64,000 nucleotides of DNA from an uncultured Alphaproteobacteria bacterium (lineage in GTDB: Bacteria > Pseudomonadota > Alphaproteobacteria > RF32 > CAG-239). The notes under the pieces were generated by a model. It was not told the origin of the DNA, ran no database searches, and was given only the letters and a program-made list of their open reading frames with translations. The DNA is taken from contig CALXVZ010000001.1 of assembly GCA_944392235.1 (NCBI GenBank), forward strand, positions 145,059-209,058. Reading direction: 5' to 3'. The position numbers were made by a program, and so were the translations under genes. Of the stretch, positions 40,766 to 51,511 are shown in pieces. The first letter of the stretch is position 1. Each line of letters starts with the position of its first letter.

Positions 40766-43261
40766 TTAGAGCTTTGCAGCTATTGTTTCGATTTCATAAC
40801 ATTCAATGTAGTCTCCCACTTGAATATCATTATAATTTTCGAAACTCATTCCGCATTCGTATCCTTCTTTAACTTCTTTTACATCTTCTTTATAACGCTT
40901 CAACTGAGCCAAATTGCCATCATGAATTACAACATTATCTCTTAGCAATCTAACTTTTGCTCCACGTTTTACAAGACCTTCTGTAACCATGCAACCTCCA
41001 ACTTTTCCGACGCCGGTAATGTTAAATACGTTGCGAATTTCCGCATAGCCCAAGAATCTCTCTCTAAGCTCTGGTGATAATAAGCCTTCTAAACCTTTCT
41101 TAACATCATCCGCTACATCGTAAATAATTGAATAGTATCTTATATCTATTCCATCTCGGCGAGCCATATCTCTTGCTTGAGGTATTGCTCGAACATTAAA
41201 TCCTATAATAAACGCATTTGAAGCCTTGGCCAAGGTCACATCGGATTCAGAAATAGGACCTACAGCTGAGTGTAATACATGAACGGATACTTCATCTGTT
41301 GATAATTTTTTAATCGTTCCTTCAATTGCTTCGATTGAACCTTGAACATCTGCCTTAATAATCACAGATAACTGCTTTGATTCACCTGATTTTATCTTAT
41401 CAAGCATTTGTTCCATCGCTGATTTTGCACTCTTTACAAGTTTCGCTTCTCTTTCTTTTCTAATGCGATAATTTGTTACTTCTCGTGCTTGGTTCTCATC
41501 TTTCACAACAATGAAGTCATCACCTGCTGAAGGTGTGCCTTGTAATCCTAGAACTTCAACCGGAGTTGCTGGGTCTGCTTCAAATACTTTTTTACCATTT
41601 TCATTGAACATCGCACGAACGTGCCCCCATTCTTTACCGGCAATACAAACTTCACCGACTCTAAGTGTGCCCTTTTGAACGAGAACGGTTACAACGTTTC
41701 CACGTCCTTTTTCCATTTTAGCTTCAATAACAGCGCCTTCTGCAACTCTATTTGGATTTGCTTTCAAGTCTAGTATCTCTGCTTGTAATAAAATTGCTTC
41801 TACCAATTTATCGATATTTATTCTCTTCTTTGCAGAAACTTCCGCACAGAGACATTCACCTCCCATTTCCTCAACAGCTATACCATGTTGCAATAACTCT
41901 GTTTTTACCTTCATTGGATCTGCTCCAGGTAAATCAATTTTATTGATAGCTACAACTATTGGAACATTTGCTGCTTGAGCATGTCTTATTGCTTCGACTG
42001 TTTGAGGTTTGATACCATCATTTGCTGCAACAACTAAAACAACGATGTCTGTTACTTTAGCACCTCTGGCTCGCATTTCTGAGAATGCTTCGTGACCAGG
42101 TGTATCAATAAATGTTATTTTCTGACCATTGTGCAATGTAATTTGATATGCACCGATATGCTGTGTAATACCTCCGGCTTCTTTTGCTGCAACATTTGTT
42201 TCCCGTAATGCGTCTAGCAATGATGTTTTACCATGGTCAACGTGTCCCATTACGGTTACAACAGGTGGTCTCGGCAATAAATCAGCTTCTGTATCTTCCG
42301 GGCCCGTCAATCCTTCTTCTACATCACTTTCTGCAACACGCTTATATTTATGCCCCATTTCTTCAACAATAATTTGTGCCGTATCCGCATCTATGGCTTG
42401 GTTTATTGTTGCCATAACTCCAAGAGACATTAATTTTTTAATTACATCAGAACTTTTTTCTGCCATTCTGTTGGCTAAATCTTGGACTGTTATAATCTCC
42501 GGAATAATAACCTCTTTTATTATTTTTTCTTGCGGAGCCTGTTGTTGAACTTGTGGTTTTGGTGTTTTTTTCTTATAACGACGACGTGGCGCTCCGTATC
42601 CGTAATCATCATCATCGTCATCACTGCCGAACATATATGAGTTTATATTAATCTTTGTATTTCTTTTTGGGGTTTCAAAGCTTCTTTTTTGTATTTTCTT
42701 TCTTTCTTGTTCAAAAGCTTCTTCTTTACTCATACTTCTACTTGTTTCAGATGACTTCTTACCTTTTTTATTGTAGTATTCTTCATCTTCGTCGTCTTCA
42801 TCGTCATAATCATCTTTTTTATGTTTGTAATTATGATTTCTTTCTTCATTTTCGGCATTATATTCATTTGCACGATTTTCTGCTTCTTTCTTTTGAAGTT
42901 CTTCTTGTGCTAATCTTGATTTCTTTTCAGCTTCTTCTGCAGCAGCCTTCTCTTCTTCCTTCTTTAAGGCTTCTTCTTCAGCTTTCTGTTTTTGACGCAA
43001 CAATTCTTTTTCTTCTGCTTCTTGTTTCTTTTTCGCCTCGTGTTCTTTTGCTTTTGCTAATAATTCCAGCTTTTGTGCCATATTCTCATCTATCTCAATT
43101 GCTGGTTTAGATTGAGCTGGAGTATTATTCACAAATCTCTTCTTTCTGACTTCCACCTGAACAACCTTATTTCCCTCTGCTTTCACTGTGGCACTTGTCT
43201 TCTTTAATGTGAGGGTAGATTTGCCGGATAATGTGAGTTTTTTGCCATTATCTTCTGTCAT
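40766..43261 (-). CDS. infB: Translation initiation factor IF-2
   Basis: The 831-residue protein has a long, highly charged N-terminal region (residues about 55-200, repeated Glu/Lys/Ala and an acidic [11 protein letters not shown] run) and an IF2_N helix domain near 260-310. The GTPase domain follows with [12 protein letters not shown] near residue 340, DTPGHEAF and NKIDLPGAD, then domains II, III and the fMet-tRNA-binding C terminus. IF-2 places initiator tRNA on the ribosome. Its start overlaps the ylxR-like gene by 4 bases. Confidence 0.98.
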   Translation of the reverse strand: MTEDNGKKLTLSGKSTLTLKKTSATVKAEGNKVVQVEVRKKRFVNNTPAQSKPAIEIDENMAQKLELLAKAKEHEAKKKQEAEEKELLRQKQKAEEEALKKEEEKAAAEEAEKKSRLAQEELQKKEAENRANEYNAENEERNHNYKHKKDDYDDEDDEDEEYYNKKGKKSSETSRSMSKEEAFEQERKKIQKRSFETPKRNTKININSYMFGSDDDDDDYGYGAPRRRYKKKTPKPQVQQQAPQEKIIKEVIIPEIITVQDLANRMAEKSSDVIKKLMSLGVMATINQAIDADTAQIIVEEMGHKYKRVAESDVEEGLTGPEDTEADLLPRPPVVTVMGHVDHGKTSLLDALRETNVAAKEAGGITQHIGAYQITLHNGQKITFIDTPGHEAFSEMRARGAKVTDIVVLVVAANDGIKPQTVEAIRHAQAANVPIVVAINKIDLPGADPMKVKTELLQHGIAVEEMGGECLCAEVSAKKRINIDKLVEAILLQAEILDLKANPNRVAEGAVIEAKMEKGRGNVVTVLVQKGTLRVGEVCIAGKEWGHVRAMFNENGKKVFEADPATPVEVLGLQGTPSAGDDFIVVKDENQAREVTNYRIRKEREAKLVKSAKSAMEQMLDKIKSGESKQLSVIIKADVQGSIEAIEGTIKKLSTDEVSVHVLHSAVGPISESDVTLAKASNAFIIGFNVRAIPQARDMARRDGIDIRYYSIIYDVADDVKKGLEGLLSPELRERFLGYAEIRNVFNITGVGKVGGCMVTEGLVKRGAKVRLLRDNVVIHDGNLAQLKRYKEDVKEVKEGYECGMSFENYNDIQVGDYIECYEIETIAAKL

Positions 43262-43845
43262 GCGTTATTTTCTCCGTTTATCATAAAAAAATTTTTATAC
43301 TTTCTTATCTTGTTATATACGTTACGAGACATATCACTCTTTAGCAATGCTATATGAACTGTATTCTCCTTATTTAATGCTCTATCTAATTCATCTATAC
43401 TAAATAAATTAAATATTTCAAGACTTTTAGCAAGAAATGCTATTTTTTCTTTACCATCATTGCCTGCATCTGATGCTTCTATTATAAAATCAACCTTACC
43501 TTTTTGTATAACCTCTTTCACTTTTTCATAGCCCGTAACCAAAGCTCCTGCTTTGCGAGCCATGTTTATACTTGATAATACTTGTTCTTTTATTAGTTTT
43601 TCTACTATCTCTACGAAATCGTCTGAAATTTTTAGATTATGGCGACTTACTTTATGAAATATTTTTTTCTCTATTGCTTTTATCAAAGAGAGCCGATTAC
43701 AACTGACATACATTCCTTTTCCGGGGAGTTTTTTATTAAAATCCGGTAGCAATGTGTTATTTACTACAACAAATCGTAGTAATTCGCTTATCGGCTTTGT
43801 CTCTCCGTCTACAATGCATTTACGTTCAACCAGCTCTCTTGACAT
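43258..43845 (-). CDS. YlxR-like RNA-binding protein fused to an L7Ae-like domain
   Basis: The first 85 residues are a DUF448/YlxR domain ([32 protein letters not shown]). The remainder (about 100-195) is an L7Ae-like RNA-binding domain ([38 protein letters not shown]). This fusion is common between nusA and infB in alphaproteobacteria. YlxR proteins have been linked to RNase P regulation and to nucleoid or transcription control. The usual first motif has R-x-C-x-x-C, here reduced to RKCIVD with only one Cys. It overlaps infB by 4 bases, so the two are coupled. Confidence 0.9.
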   Translation of the reverse strand: MSRELVERKCIVDGETKPISELLRFVVVNNTLLPDFNKKLPGKGMYVSCNRLSLIKAIEKKIFHKVSRHNLKISDDFVEIVEKLIKEQVLSSINMARKAGALVTGYEKVKEVIQKGKVDFIIEASDAGNDGKEKIAFLAKSLEIFNLFSIDELDRALNKENTVHIALLKSDMSRNVYNKIRKYKNFFMINGENNA

Positions 43846-43857
43846 CTCCGGCCTCGC

Positions 43858-45375
43858 TTATTTACTTTCTTCATCGGCGAACCAGTGTTCTCTGGCTGCC
43901 ATGATAATTCTATTAGCTTCAACTTCTGTTATAACATCTTCACCTAAGATTTCTCTTAGTTCATCAGCTGCTAAATCTGCTAAATCATCTAATGTTTTTA
44001 CATCATGTTCTGCTAATGTTATTATCATTTCTTGATCTAAGCCTGATATTGTCTTTAAGCTATCATCAACACCTAATGTCTTGCTCTTTTCAATAAATTC
44101 TTCATTACGTTTTTTTACGAAAGCTTTTGCTCTGTTTTGCAATTCTGCAGCCAAGTCTTCATCAAATCCATCTATAGATGCTAATTCAGATACATCTACC
44201 ATTGCGATTTCATCAACTGTTGAAAATCCTTCTGAAATCAATACATGTGCAATCATTTCATCAACATCTAATGCATTTACAAAGCGTTCTGATTTAATTC
44301 TGTTTTCATTAGCGCGTCTTTCTCTTTCTTGCTCTTCTGTCAAAATATCGATATCTGCTCCCACCAACTGAGATGCCAATTTCACATTTTGACCACGACG
44401 GCCAATTGCTACTGAATATTGTTCATCTGTTACAACAACTTCAATTCTGTTGTTTTCTTCATCTAAAACAACTTTGCTTACTTCTGCAGGAGATAGTGCA
44501 CTTACTATAAATTGTGCTTTATCTGCAGAATATGGAACGATGTCTATTTTTTCACCTTGTAACTCTGTTACTACAGCTTGTACTCTTATTCCTCTTAAAC
44601 CAACACATGCTCCCACTGGATCTATTGATGAATCTTTAGCTTTTACTGCAATTTTTGCCTTTGATCCTGGATCTCTGGATACTCCCATAATTTCTACTAA
44701 ACCATCATAAATCTCAGGAACTTCTGATGTGAATAATTTTGCCATAAATTCAGGACATGTTCGTGATAAGAAGATTTGCGGCCCTCTTGTTTCTCTGCGA
44801 ACATCAAGAACATAGGCACGAACTCTATCGCCATTCTTAAAGCTTTCTCTCGGGATTAATTCATCTCGTCTCAATATTGCTTCTGTTTTACCCATATCAA
44901 TTATAACATTGCCGAATTCTATTCTTTTTACTGTTCCATTGATAATTGTGCCAATCTTTTCTTTATATTCTTCATATTGCTTATTGCGTTCAGCTTCTCT
45001 TACTTTTTGCATAATTACTTGTTTTGCTGTTTGTGCGGCAATACGCCCAAAATCAATTGGTGGAAGAGGATCTATGATATATTCTCCAACTTTGATTTCA
45101 GGATTTATTCTTTGTGCTTCAGCAAGAGTTAGCTCTGTTGTCTCGTTTTCGATTTCATCTACAACTGCTCTATATCTTGCTAATGTAATAGCTCCTGTTT
45201 TACGATTAATATTTACGCGTATGTCATGTTCAAAGCCATATTTAGAACGGCCGGCTTTTTGAATTGCTTCTTCCATTGCCTTAAATACGTCTTCGCGATC
45301 AATATTTTTTTCTCTGGCTACTGTATCTGCAACCATAAGAATTTCTGGTCTCGGCATGTTTACAATATTTTCCAT
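43858..45375 (-). CDS. nusA: Transcription termination/antitermination factor NusA
   Basis: The 505-residue protein has the NusA N-terminal polymerase-binding domain (about 1-130) and an S1 domain (GTIINGTVKRIEFGNVIIDMG near 145). Two KH domains follow (VGACVGLRGIRVQAVVTELQGEKIDIVPYS and VAIGRRGQNVKLASQLVGADIDI), then C-terminal acidic helix-hairpin-helix repeats ending near 500. NusA pauses RNA polymerase and takes part in antitermination. GAGGATACT precedes the ATG. It lies between rimP and the ylxR-like gene in the conserved order. Confidence 0.98.
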   Translation of the reverse strand: MENIVNMPRPEILMVADTVAREKNIDREDVFKAMEEAIQKAGRSKYGFEHDIRVNINRKTGAITLARYRAVVDEIENETTELTLAEAQRINPEIKVGEYIIDPLPPIDFGRIAAQTAKQVIMQKVREAERNKQYEEYKEKIGTIINGTVKRIEFGNVIIDMGKTEAILRRDELIPRESFKNGDRVRAYVLDVRRETRGPQIFLSRTCPEFMAKLFTSEVPEIYDGLVEIMGVSRDPGSKAKIAVKAKDSSIDPVGACVGLRGIRVQAVVTELQGEKIDIVPYSADKAQFIVSALSPAEVSKVVLDEENNRIEVVVTDEQYSVAIGRRGQNVKLASQLVGADIDILTEEQERERRANENRIKSERFVNALDVDEMIAHVLISEGFSTVDEIAMVDVSELASIDGFDEDLAAELQNRAKAFVKKRNEEFIEKSKTLGVDDSLKTISGLDQEMIITLAEHDVKTLDDLADLAADELREILGEDVITEVEANRIIMAAREHWFADEESK

Positions 45376-45404
45376 AGTATCCTCGTTGTTTGTTTGAAAT
45401 GAAA

Positions 45405-45905
45405 TTATTCTTTTGCTGAATTATGAGATTTTAAGTATCTTTCCCACAATTCATCTGTTAGCACCATTTTGGCTTTATTTACCTGTGAAAACGGAATTTG
45501 ATAGCATACCTCTTCATCTTCGACAACTATCTCTTCTCCGTTTACTTCTTTGATTTTTCCCTTAAATCTTTTTCTGTTTTCTATTAATTCTGCTGTTTCC
45601 AACTTTATTACTTCACCAACATATCTCTTGAAATGTTCGAGCTTTGTCAAAGGTCTATCTATACCAGGAGAACTTACCTCCAATTTATATTTATTCTCTA
45701 TTGGATCTTTCTCATCTAACTCTGCTGATACTGCACGACTTACTTTTGCACAATCATCCACCGTTAATTCTTTTTCATAATCCTTATGCTCAATCATAAT
45801 CTGAAGAGTAGGATTTGTCTCTCCTATTGTTGTAATTCTTACAACTTCATATCCTAAACCTTCAACTATCGGTTCAATCATTTCTGACAGATAATGCTTT
45901 TGCAT
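45405..45905 (-). CDS. rimP: Ribosome maturation factor RimP
   Basis: The 166-residue protein is RimP, needed for 30S maturation. Landmarks are IVEGLGYEVVRITTIGETNPTLQIMIE near residue 12, the VDDCAKVSRAVSAELDE helix, LEVSSPGIDRPLTKLEHFKRYVGE and a C-terminal SH3-like barrel. AAGGAG lies 7 bases before the ATG. It heads the operon; a very GC-rich hairpin terminator lies only 24 bases upstream of its start, so the operon promoter is either squeezed into that gap or lies before the hairpin. Confidence 0.97.
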   Translation of the reverse strand: MQKHYLSEMIEPIVEGLGYEVVRITTIGETNPTLQIMIEHKDYEKELTVDDCAKVSRAVSAELDEKDPIENKYKLEVSSPGIDRPLTKLEHFKRYVGEVIKLETAELIENRKRFKGKIKEVNGEEIVVEDEEVCYQIPFSQVNKAKMVLTDELWERYLKSHNSAKE

Positions 45906-45928
45906 CTATTTCTCCTTGTTTCCCTAAC

Positions 45929-45956
45929 AAAAAAGCGGGGCTTGGGGCCCCACTTT
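45929..45956 (-). terminator. Strong GC-rich terminator between the autotransporter gene and rimP
   Basis: On the minus strand AAAGTGGGGC pairs with GCCCCGCTTT around CCCAA and is followed by six T residues. The single non-Watson-Crick pair is G-U only in minus-strand RNA (C-A in plus), which fixes the orientation. It lies about 108 bases after the autotransporter stop and 24 bases before rimP. Confidence 0.85.
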
Positions 45957-46063
45957 CAAGTTCTTATGAAAGATTATGTTTTTCTTATATCACAAAAAAA
46001 TTTAAAATAAAGTATTTTTTATCTTTTATTGATATCTTTTACATAACCATTTGTATTCATTAT

Positions 46064-49000
46064 TTAAAAATTGTATTTCAAACCTACATCCACTTTTATC
46101 GGATATTCTTTTTCAAGATATTGTAGCAACTCTCCGTATACTGATATATTTTTGTAATCATATTTTACTTTTGCGGAAATTATCCCTCTATCTCGAGAAT
46201 CTATATTTTCAATATCGCGTAATTTATATGATCCGAATGTATCTTGAATTTGAGCATCTAGGCCTCGATACGGATCAGCAAACTCGTGATAATATCCTAT
46301 TCCTAATGCAACATTTAGTTTGTTTTCATTTGAAAATTCTATATCCTTATCTAAATACAAGCCTAATGCACTTTCTAATGAGAATATATGCGATGATGCG
46401 ATTTGTAATGCTAAACTATCGTCACCTTCATCTATAGAATCTTGATACCATCCAATTGCATTTAATCCAACAAACGGGGTTAAATTCACTATGCCCAAGT
46501 TCATCTTATACCGCAATTCGTTTAACCAACCGTATGTTATTTCCGTTGTATCCGCTTCAAACGTATGTTGATAACTGCGTCTATTATAATCGCCATCTGC
46601 GAATCCTAAACGTGCCATTGATACTGCCGTCCATCCATTATTACTGTATGTTAATGGAACATAGCCTTGAACCATGAAATTTTTGCGGCTTGAATCATTG
46701 TTATAATCCGTATTGGTATGGGTGAAACTCATTCCTAATCCTAGGCGATAATTATTATTCATCTTTTTATCATATAGTGCATACATACTTTGTGAAGTTA
46801 TATCATAACCACTAAGTGTCCCATGGTCATCACGACCTATATACATGCCATCGGCTCCCACCATTTTTCTTATATCTTCGCCTTCCTTAAACAATTCTGA
46901 CATCATGGTTTTATCAAGACTTCTTTGAACTTTTAAATTCTCTTGCGCCATATTAGGTATTGTTGATGTGCCGAATATGTCTGCTTCTCTTTGTTTATAT
47001 TCTTGAGCTGTTTTGGTGGTCTTTAATGCATTGTATAAATCGCTGTTATTTTTATTTTGATAGTTTTGCTCTAGATATTGTGCTTTGTCCTCATCCGTAA
47101 CATCGTTGAAATCTTTCATATCCATTACAACATCATATTTGCCTTCGCTATTTTCGGAAATAGCTGAATTGTAAAGATATGAATTTGAACTTAAATTCAA
47201 ATCGCTTACATCGTCTGCCGACAAGGCATTCTCTATAATTGATGTAGTATCAAACGTATCTGTCACTGTATTTGATGAAACTTTTAAATTTCCACTCATA
47301 CTTCCTGTAGCTTCAAATTGTCCACCTTCTCCTAAAACAATATTTCCACCCCATCTGTCAAAATCCATATCAGCATTACTTGTGGTTAATCCGTTGTTTT
47401 CAAAAGTTGCTCCATTCACTAAGACTATTGCATTATCATTATTACATGCACCACCTACACAGTCCTGACCATTTATTCTAATTGTTCCATTATTACTTAC
47501 AGTCGTTGTAGCTCCTGATGCATATATACCTGTATTGACACCTTCCCCATTTAGATTTATGGTTCCGTTATTAATGACTGTTGTTTTTCCTGATTCTGTT
47601 CCATCAGATAACGCATATATACCATAATTATTGCCATCACCGCTTACGTTTATAACCCCATTTACACCATTTGTAGCTGAACCTCTGTTTATATACATAC
47701 CATATGCATTGCCTTTATTAGTGTTGGTTACATTTATCTCCGCATCATTTGTCATATAGGTGTTTTCGCCATACATTCCATATGCGTTTGCTTTTCCTCT
47801 GGAAGTTACATCTATAACAGAACCTTTTCCTGAGTTGTCCAATATTGCATCCACTCCATACATTCCTGCAATAATTCCGCCATTTGCTCCGCCATATGCA
47901 TCAACTTTTATTGTGCCGGTTACATTGGCTGCAGAATTTGTACTGTATGCGTTGTATGCTGTTCCCTCTTGAATATACATTCCATAATAATTACCCTGTG
48001 ACATTAAAGTCGCCCCTTTGGCCATAATCTCTATTGTGCCACTTACATTTCCTTCGGAAATATCACTGCTGTTATTATAGTAGGCATTGTATATATATTT
48101 GGGTTGAGCATCTTCCGAACTATCTCCTTGCTTTTTACTTCTTGCATATATGCCATACATTGCACTTGGTGCAATTCCTCCGCTTGCTTTTAATGATATC
48201 TTTCCAGTTACGTTACTTTTATCATTCACTAATGCTGCATTATAAATTTTACTTCCTTGCGGATTGATATCATCACTATATATACCAGATATTGTTGATA
48301 ATCCTTGTTTTGTTCCAACCGTTATATCTATATTTCCTATTGATTCTGTTGTTGTATTTTGATTATTACCTGTTCCGTATGCATTTGCTATTGTTGCTCC
48401 ATTACTATATATACCTTGAATGTCTACACTGTCTGTTCCACTATTATCTTTTATATTGATATTTCCTAATGTTTTTAAGGTTACATCTGATCCAGAATTT
48501 GCATAGGCATTAAATACGTTACCTACTGCAGTTATTCCTTGAACAGTAGATGTGCCACTACTTCTTCGACCTGATAATGTGATATTAATATTACCCTCTG
48601 ATGTTTCTCCTCCGTAAACCTCTGATGAACGGAATGCATTATAGGTGTTATTATAAAATGTTTTTGCTTCACCGTTTTCATCTTCTCCTATATACGTTTG
48701 AGCTTCAGAATGAATTCCTATGGCATTTCCTCCTCCTGTATTGGAAATATTTATATTTCCTATCGCATTATATCCTTTGGAATTGTATACACTTGTTTTA
48801 ATACCGTTTGTTCCTTTTGCATATATTCCAACTACTATTCCTTGTTCTGATGATGTTGTTGCATTTATTGTTCCCGTAGAACTAAATTCTTTACTTTTAT
48901 CATTATAGTTTTTCTTAAATTGTGTTTCACTATTGGCTATTGTGCCATTTCCATAGATCCCGTATACATTACTGTTTCCTGATACAGTTATTGTCCCTTC

Positions 49001-51511
49001 CGATATTGCTTCCGATACAGCAGAATCTAAAAACGATAATGCATTATTTATTTTACCATTACCATTTGTTCCTTTTATCCCTATTGCATCACCTGAGCCC
49101 TTGTGCTCAATTTCTATACTCCCTCCGGCATTGACATTTGTGTTTATACCTTCTGTTGTATACGCATAGGCATTGTATAAATTTCCACCTCCTTGCATAC
49201 CGGTAATGCTTCCGCTACTTGTTTCTGATTTAGAAATAACTATACTTCCTTGCGCATTGTTATGCGTTATACCATCCCCTTCGCCTGTTCCATATGAAAA
49301 ACTATTATAAATATCATTATCCGTGCTGTTATGCATTCCATATATTGTCGATGATGTATTATCATCTGTTATCTTAATCGAACCTACTGATGAATTTTTA
49401 CATTCTCCAGAGCATGTCTTGGTATTTATTACTGCACTGTTGTATATATCTGATTCAGAATAAATACCATATACAAAGTTACCGCCCGTGTTCTTATTTG
49501 TAATCTCTATCTTGCCCTCATTATATCCTGATGAAGATAATGTATTATAAACACTATTATAATATGTTATATTTCCTTCTTCATCTATGCTTTCTACCGG
49601 CTTCATACCATATACATCTCGAAGGATCCCGTCATTTTCAACTTTTATAATATCATTATTTATATTTGATTTATACATACCTATAAGAGGATCTCCGATC
49701 TTTTCACATTTTCCCTGTGCACTCATTCTCCAACCGTTTTCTATATCGCATCGGCACGCACCGGTTTCTTCATCTTTAATGTAACCTTCCACTCCTGTTG
49801 TGCATTCCGTTGTAATACAAGTATTATCAATGTTACTAAATTCATAACCTGGTGCACATTGTTCGCATGACGGATTTTGGGATATTTCCAATCTATTATC
49901 GGCACATTCTAAACCACAGTGTTCGCCATCTGCATCTATTGTTATTTTATATTGAGGTGGGCAAACATCACACTTTATCCCAGTCCATTCTTCCTCACAT
50001 TCTGGTTCATATACACAACTATCTGTATCTTCGTAATATTTGTAACCCTCTAAACATTTATCACAATTGGCATCAAATCCTTGTTTACATACACATTTAT
50101 CCCCTCTTTGTTCATGATGAAGTTCACAACTCTTTTGCTCTATACATTCCATTTTTCCTTGATCATTATAATTTGTTATATATCCCTTATCGCATATACA
50201 TGCATCATTTTCTTGTATAATGTGAGGACCTTTTATTGAGCATTCCAAATCTCGAAAACACATTCCATTAAAGTTAAGATAATTTTCAGCACATCCTGAA
50301 CAATCTTTGCCTGAATATCCTTGATAGCATAAACATAATTTTAATTCTTGATCATATTTACCATGAGAATTGCAATATAGTTCATTATAATTATTCCATT
50401 CTTCGTTATCTTCTTCTCCTTCTTGATAATCTCCACTTCCTGATGTTTGTGAGCACCCCTCTTCATAAGGATTACCTGTATAACCGCGTCTGCTATCACA
50501 TACACAGCTTGCACCTCCTTCTGTCGGAACGGAGTTTGGATATGCTGCACATGGATTTTCTTTGTAACACTTATATGGATCTCCGTATGTATCATATGGA
50601 TCAACACATTTTTTACACATATCTTGAACTTGTATAGCACAATTTTCTACGGTTTTATAACACAAACCATCATCGCCATATGTTCCGTATCCTGGAATAC
50701 ATTCTTGGCAGCTATCCTCATTTTGAACTTTACAATTTGGAATATCGACATAACATTTGTTTCCATTTCCTCCATGAATACCATATCCTGATTCACATTG
50801 TTTACAGATATCTCCTGTTTGTGATACGCAGTTATCAATTCTTTTGTAACAGACATTATTTGCTAATATATATCCATCGTTACATTTTTCGCATTTATCT
50901 CTATTTTGTGTGCTGCAGTATGTAATTGTTGCATAACATTTTGATTTATCTCCATAATTTCCGAAACCACTATTACATACACATTTATTTCCTTCCAGAT
51001 GGCTATTTTCCGGACACTCTTTTCCTGGATTTCCACCATCACCTCCATCATCGCCGTCGTCTCCACTATCTGTGTCACCTCTAAATATATATGCTGCTGC
51101 CACGGCTCCGGCTGCTATCGCAGCTGTCCCTATCAAATAAGGAGAATCCGGCGTATAACTCTTAACTGCTGTCTGTTTGGGTAATATTCCAAAGAAACGT
51201 TTATATGCGCCATCAGGAATTTTTTTCAAACAAGTAGGATATTCCTTGGCACCATACTTAACTAAGGTCTTATATGCTTCATGACTTTGACGTATTACTG
51301 ATAAACAAATTGCGTTATATCCTCTCTCGTCGACGCTTTCTAGAGAGTAGCCTCTTTGTAGTAAATTCTCTATTTTTTGTGTATCATTCTTTCTCGCTAA
51401 CTCATAAAATGCACGAGCTACGCTAATTTTTCCACTATTAGCCTCTGTTATTAATGGAAGTGAGCAAAATATTGCCGCCAAAAAAATACATATTTTTTTA
51501 TTTATTTTCAT
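46064..51511 (-). CDS. Giant mosaic autotransporter (ankyrin-like, Cys-rich, beta-helix, beta-barrel)
   Basis: The 1815-residue protein combines five zones. Residues 1-24 are a signal peptide. About 30-95 are ankyrin-like helices (ARKNDTQKIENLLQRGYSL, HEAYKTLVKYGA). About 124-143 are an Ala/Gly-rich hydrophobic helix followed by an Asp/Gly linker. About 165-603 contain many furin- or EGF-like Cys repeats with units such as NCVSQTGDICKQCESGYG. About 605-1480 are beta-helix-like repeats with recurring YNA and GIY motifs, as in adhesin passengers. About 1545-1815 are an autotransporter beta-barrel ending in the outer-membrane consensus LKYNF. The barrel should be inserted by the BAM complex and export the passenger. 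A surface adhesin role is inferred; the early hydrophobic helix is odd for a secreted passenger. Confidence 0.9.
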   Translation of the reverse strand: MKINKKICIFLAAIFCSLPLITEANSGKISVARAFYELARKNDTQKIENLLQRGYSLESVDERGYNAICLSVIRQSHEAYKTLVKYGAKEYPTCLKKIPDGAYKRFFGILPKQTAVKSYTPDSPYLIGTAAIAAGAVAAAYIFRGDTDSGDDGDDGGDGGNPGKECPENSHLEGNKCVCNSGFGNYGDKSKCYATITYCSTQNRDKCEKCNDGYILANNVCYKRIDNCVSQTGDICKQCESGYGIHGGNGNKCYVDIPNCKVQNEDSCQECIPGYGTYGDDGLCYKTVENCAIQVQDMCKKCVDPYDTYGDPYKCYKENPCAAYPNSVPTEGGASCVCDSRRGYTGNPYEEGCSQTSGSGDYQEGEEDNEEWNNYNELYCNSHGKYDQELKLCLCYQGYSGKDCSGCAENYLNFNGMCFRDLECSIKGPHIIQENDACICDKGYITNYNDQGKMECIEQKSCELHHEQRGDKCVCKQGFDANCDKCLEGYKYYEDTDSCVYEPECEEEWTGIKCDVCPPQYKITIDADGEHCGLECADNRLEISQNPSCEQCAPGYEFSNIDNTCITTECTTGVEGYIKDEETGACRCDIENGWRMSAQGKCEKIGDPLIGMYKSNINNDIIKVENDGILRDVYGMKPVESIDEEGNITYYNSVYNTLSSSGYNEGKIEITNKNTGGNFVYGIYSESDIYNSAVINTKTCSGECKNSSVGSIKITDDNTSSTIYGMHNSTDNDIYNSFSYGTGEGDGITHNNAQGSIVISKSETSSGSITGMQGGGNLYNAYAYTTEGINTNVNAGGSIEIEHKGSGDAIGIKGTNGNGKINNALSFLDSAVSEAISEGTITVSGNSNVYGIYGNGTIANSETQFKKNYNDKSKEFSSTGTINATTSSEQGIVVGIYAKGTNGIKTSVYNSKGYNAIGNINISNTGGGNAIGIHSEAQTYIGEDENGEAKTFYNNTYNAFRSSEVYGGETSEGNINITLSGRRSSGTSTVQGITAVGNVFNAYANSGSDVTLKTLGNINIKDNSGTDSVDIQGIYSNGATIANAYGTGNNQNTTTESIGNIDITVGTKQGLSTISGIYSDDINPQGSKIYNAALVNDKSNVTGKISLKASGGIAPSAMYGIYARSKKQGDSSEDAQPKYIYNAYYNNSSDISEGNVSGTIEIMAKGATLMSQGNYYGMYIQEGTAYNAYSTNSAANVTGTIKVDAYGGANGGIIAGMYGVDAILDNSGKGSVIDVTSRGKANAYGMYGENTYMTNDAEINVTNTNKGNAYGMYINRGSATNGVNGVINVSGDGNNYGIYALSDGTESGKTTVINNGTINLNGEGVNTGIYASGATTTVSNNGTIRINGQDCVGGACNNDNAIVLVNGATFENNGLTTSNADMDFDRWGGNIVLGEGGQFEATGSMSGNLKVSSNTVTDTFDTTSIIENALSADDVSDLNLSSNSYLYNSAISENSEGKYDVVMDMKDFNDVTDEDKAQYLEQNYQNKNNSDLYNALKTTKTAQEYKQREADIFGTSTIPNMAQENLKVQRSLDKTMMSELFKEGEDIRKMVGADGMYIGRDDHGTLSGYDITSQSMYALYDKKMNNNYRLGLGMSFTHTNTDYNNDSSRKNFMVQGYVPLTYSNNGWTAVSMARLGFADGDYNRRSYQHTFEADTTEITYGWLNELRYKMNLGIVNLTPFVGLNAIGWYQDSIDEGDDSLALQIASSHIFSLESALGLYLDKDIEFSNENKLNVALGIGYYHEFADPYRGLDAQIQDTFGSYKLRDIENIDSRDRGIISAKVKYDYKNISVYGELLQYLEKEYPIKVDVGLKYNF

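Noticed and set aside
46064..51511. Many open frames antisense or shifted within the autotransporter gene
   Set aside because: They have no ribosome binding sites or family resemblance and are explained by the repetitive low-GC coding sequence of the large gene.
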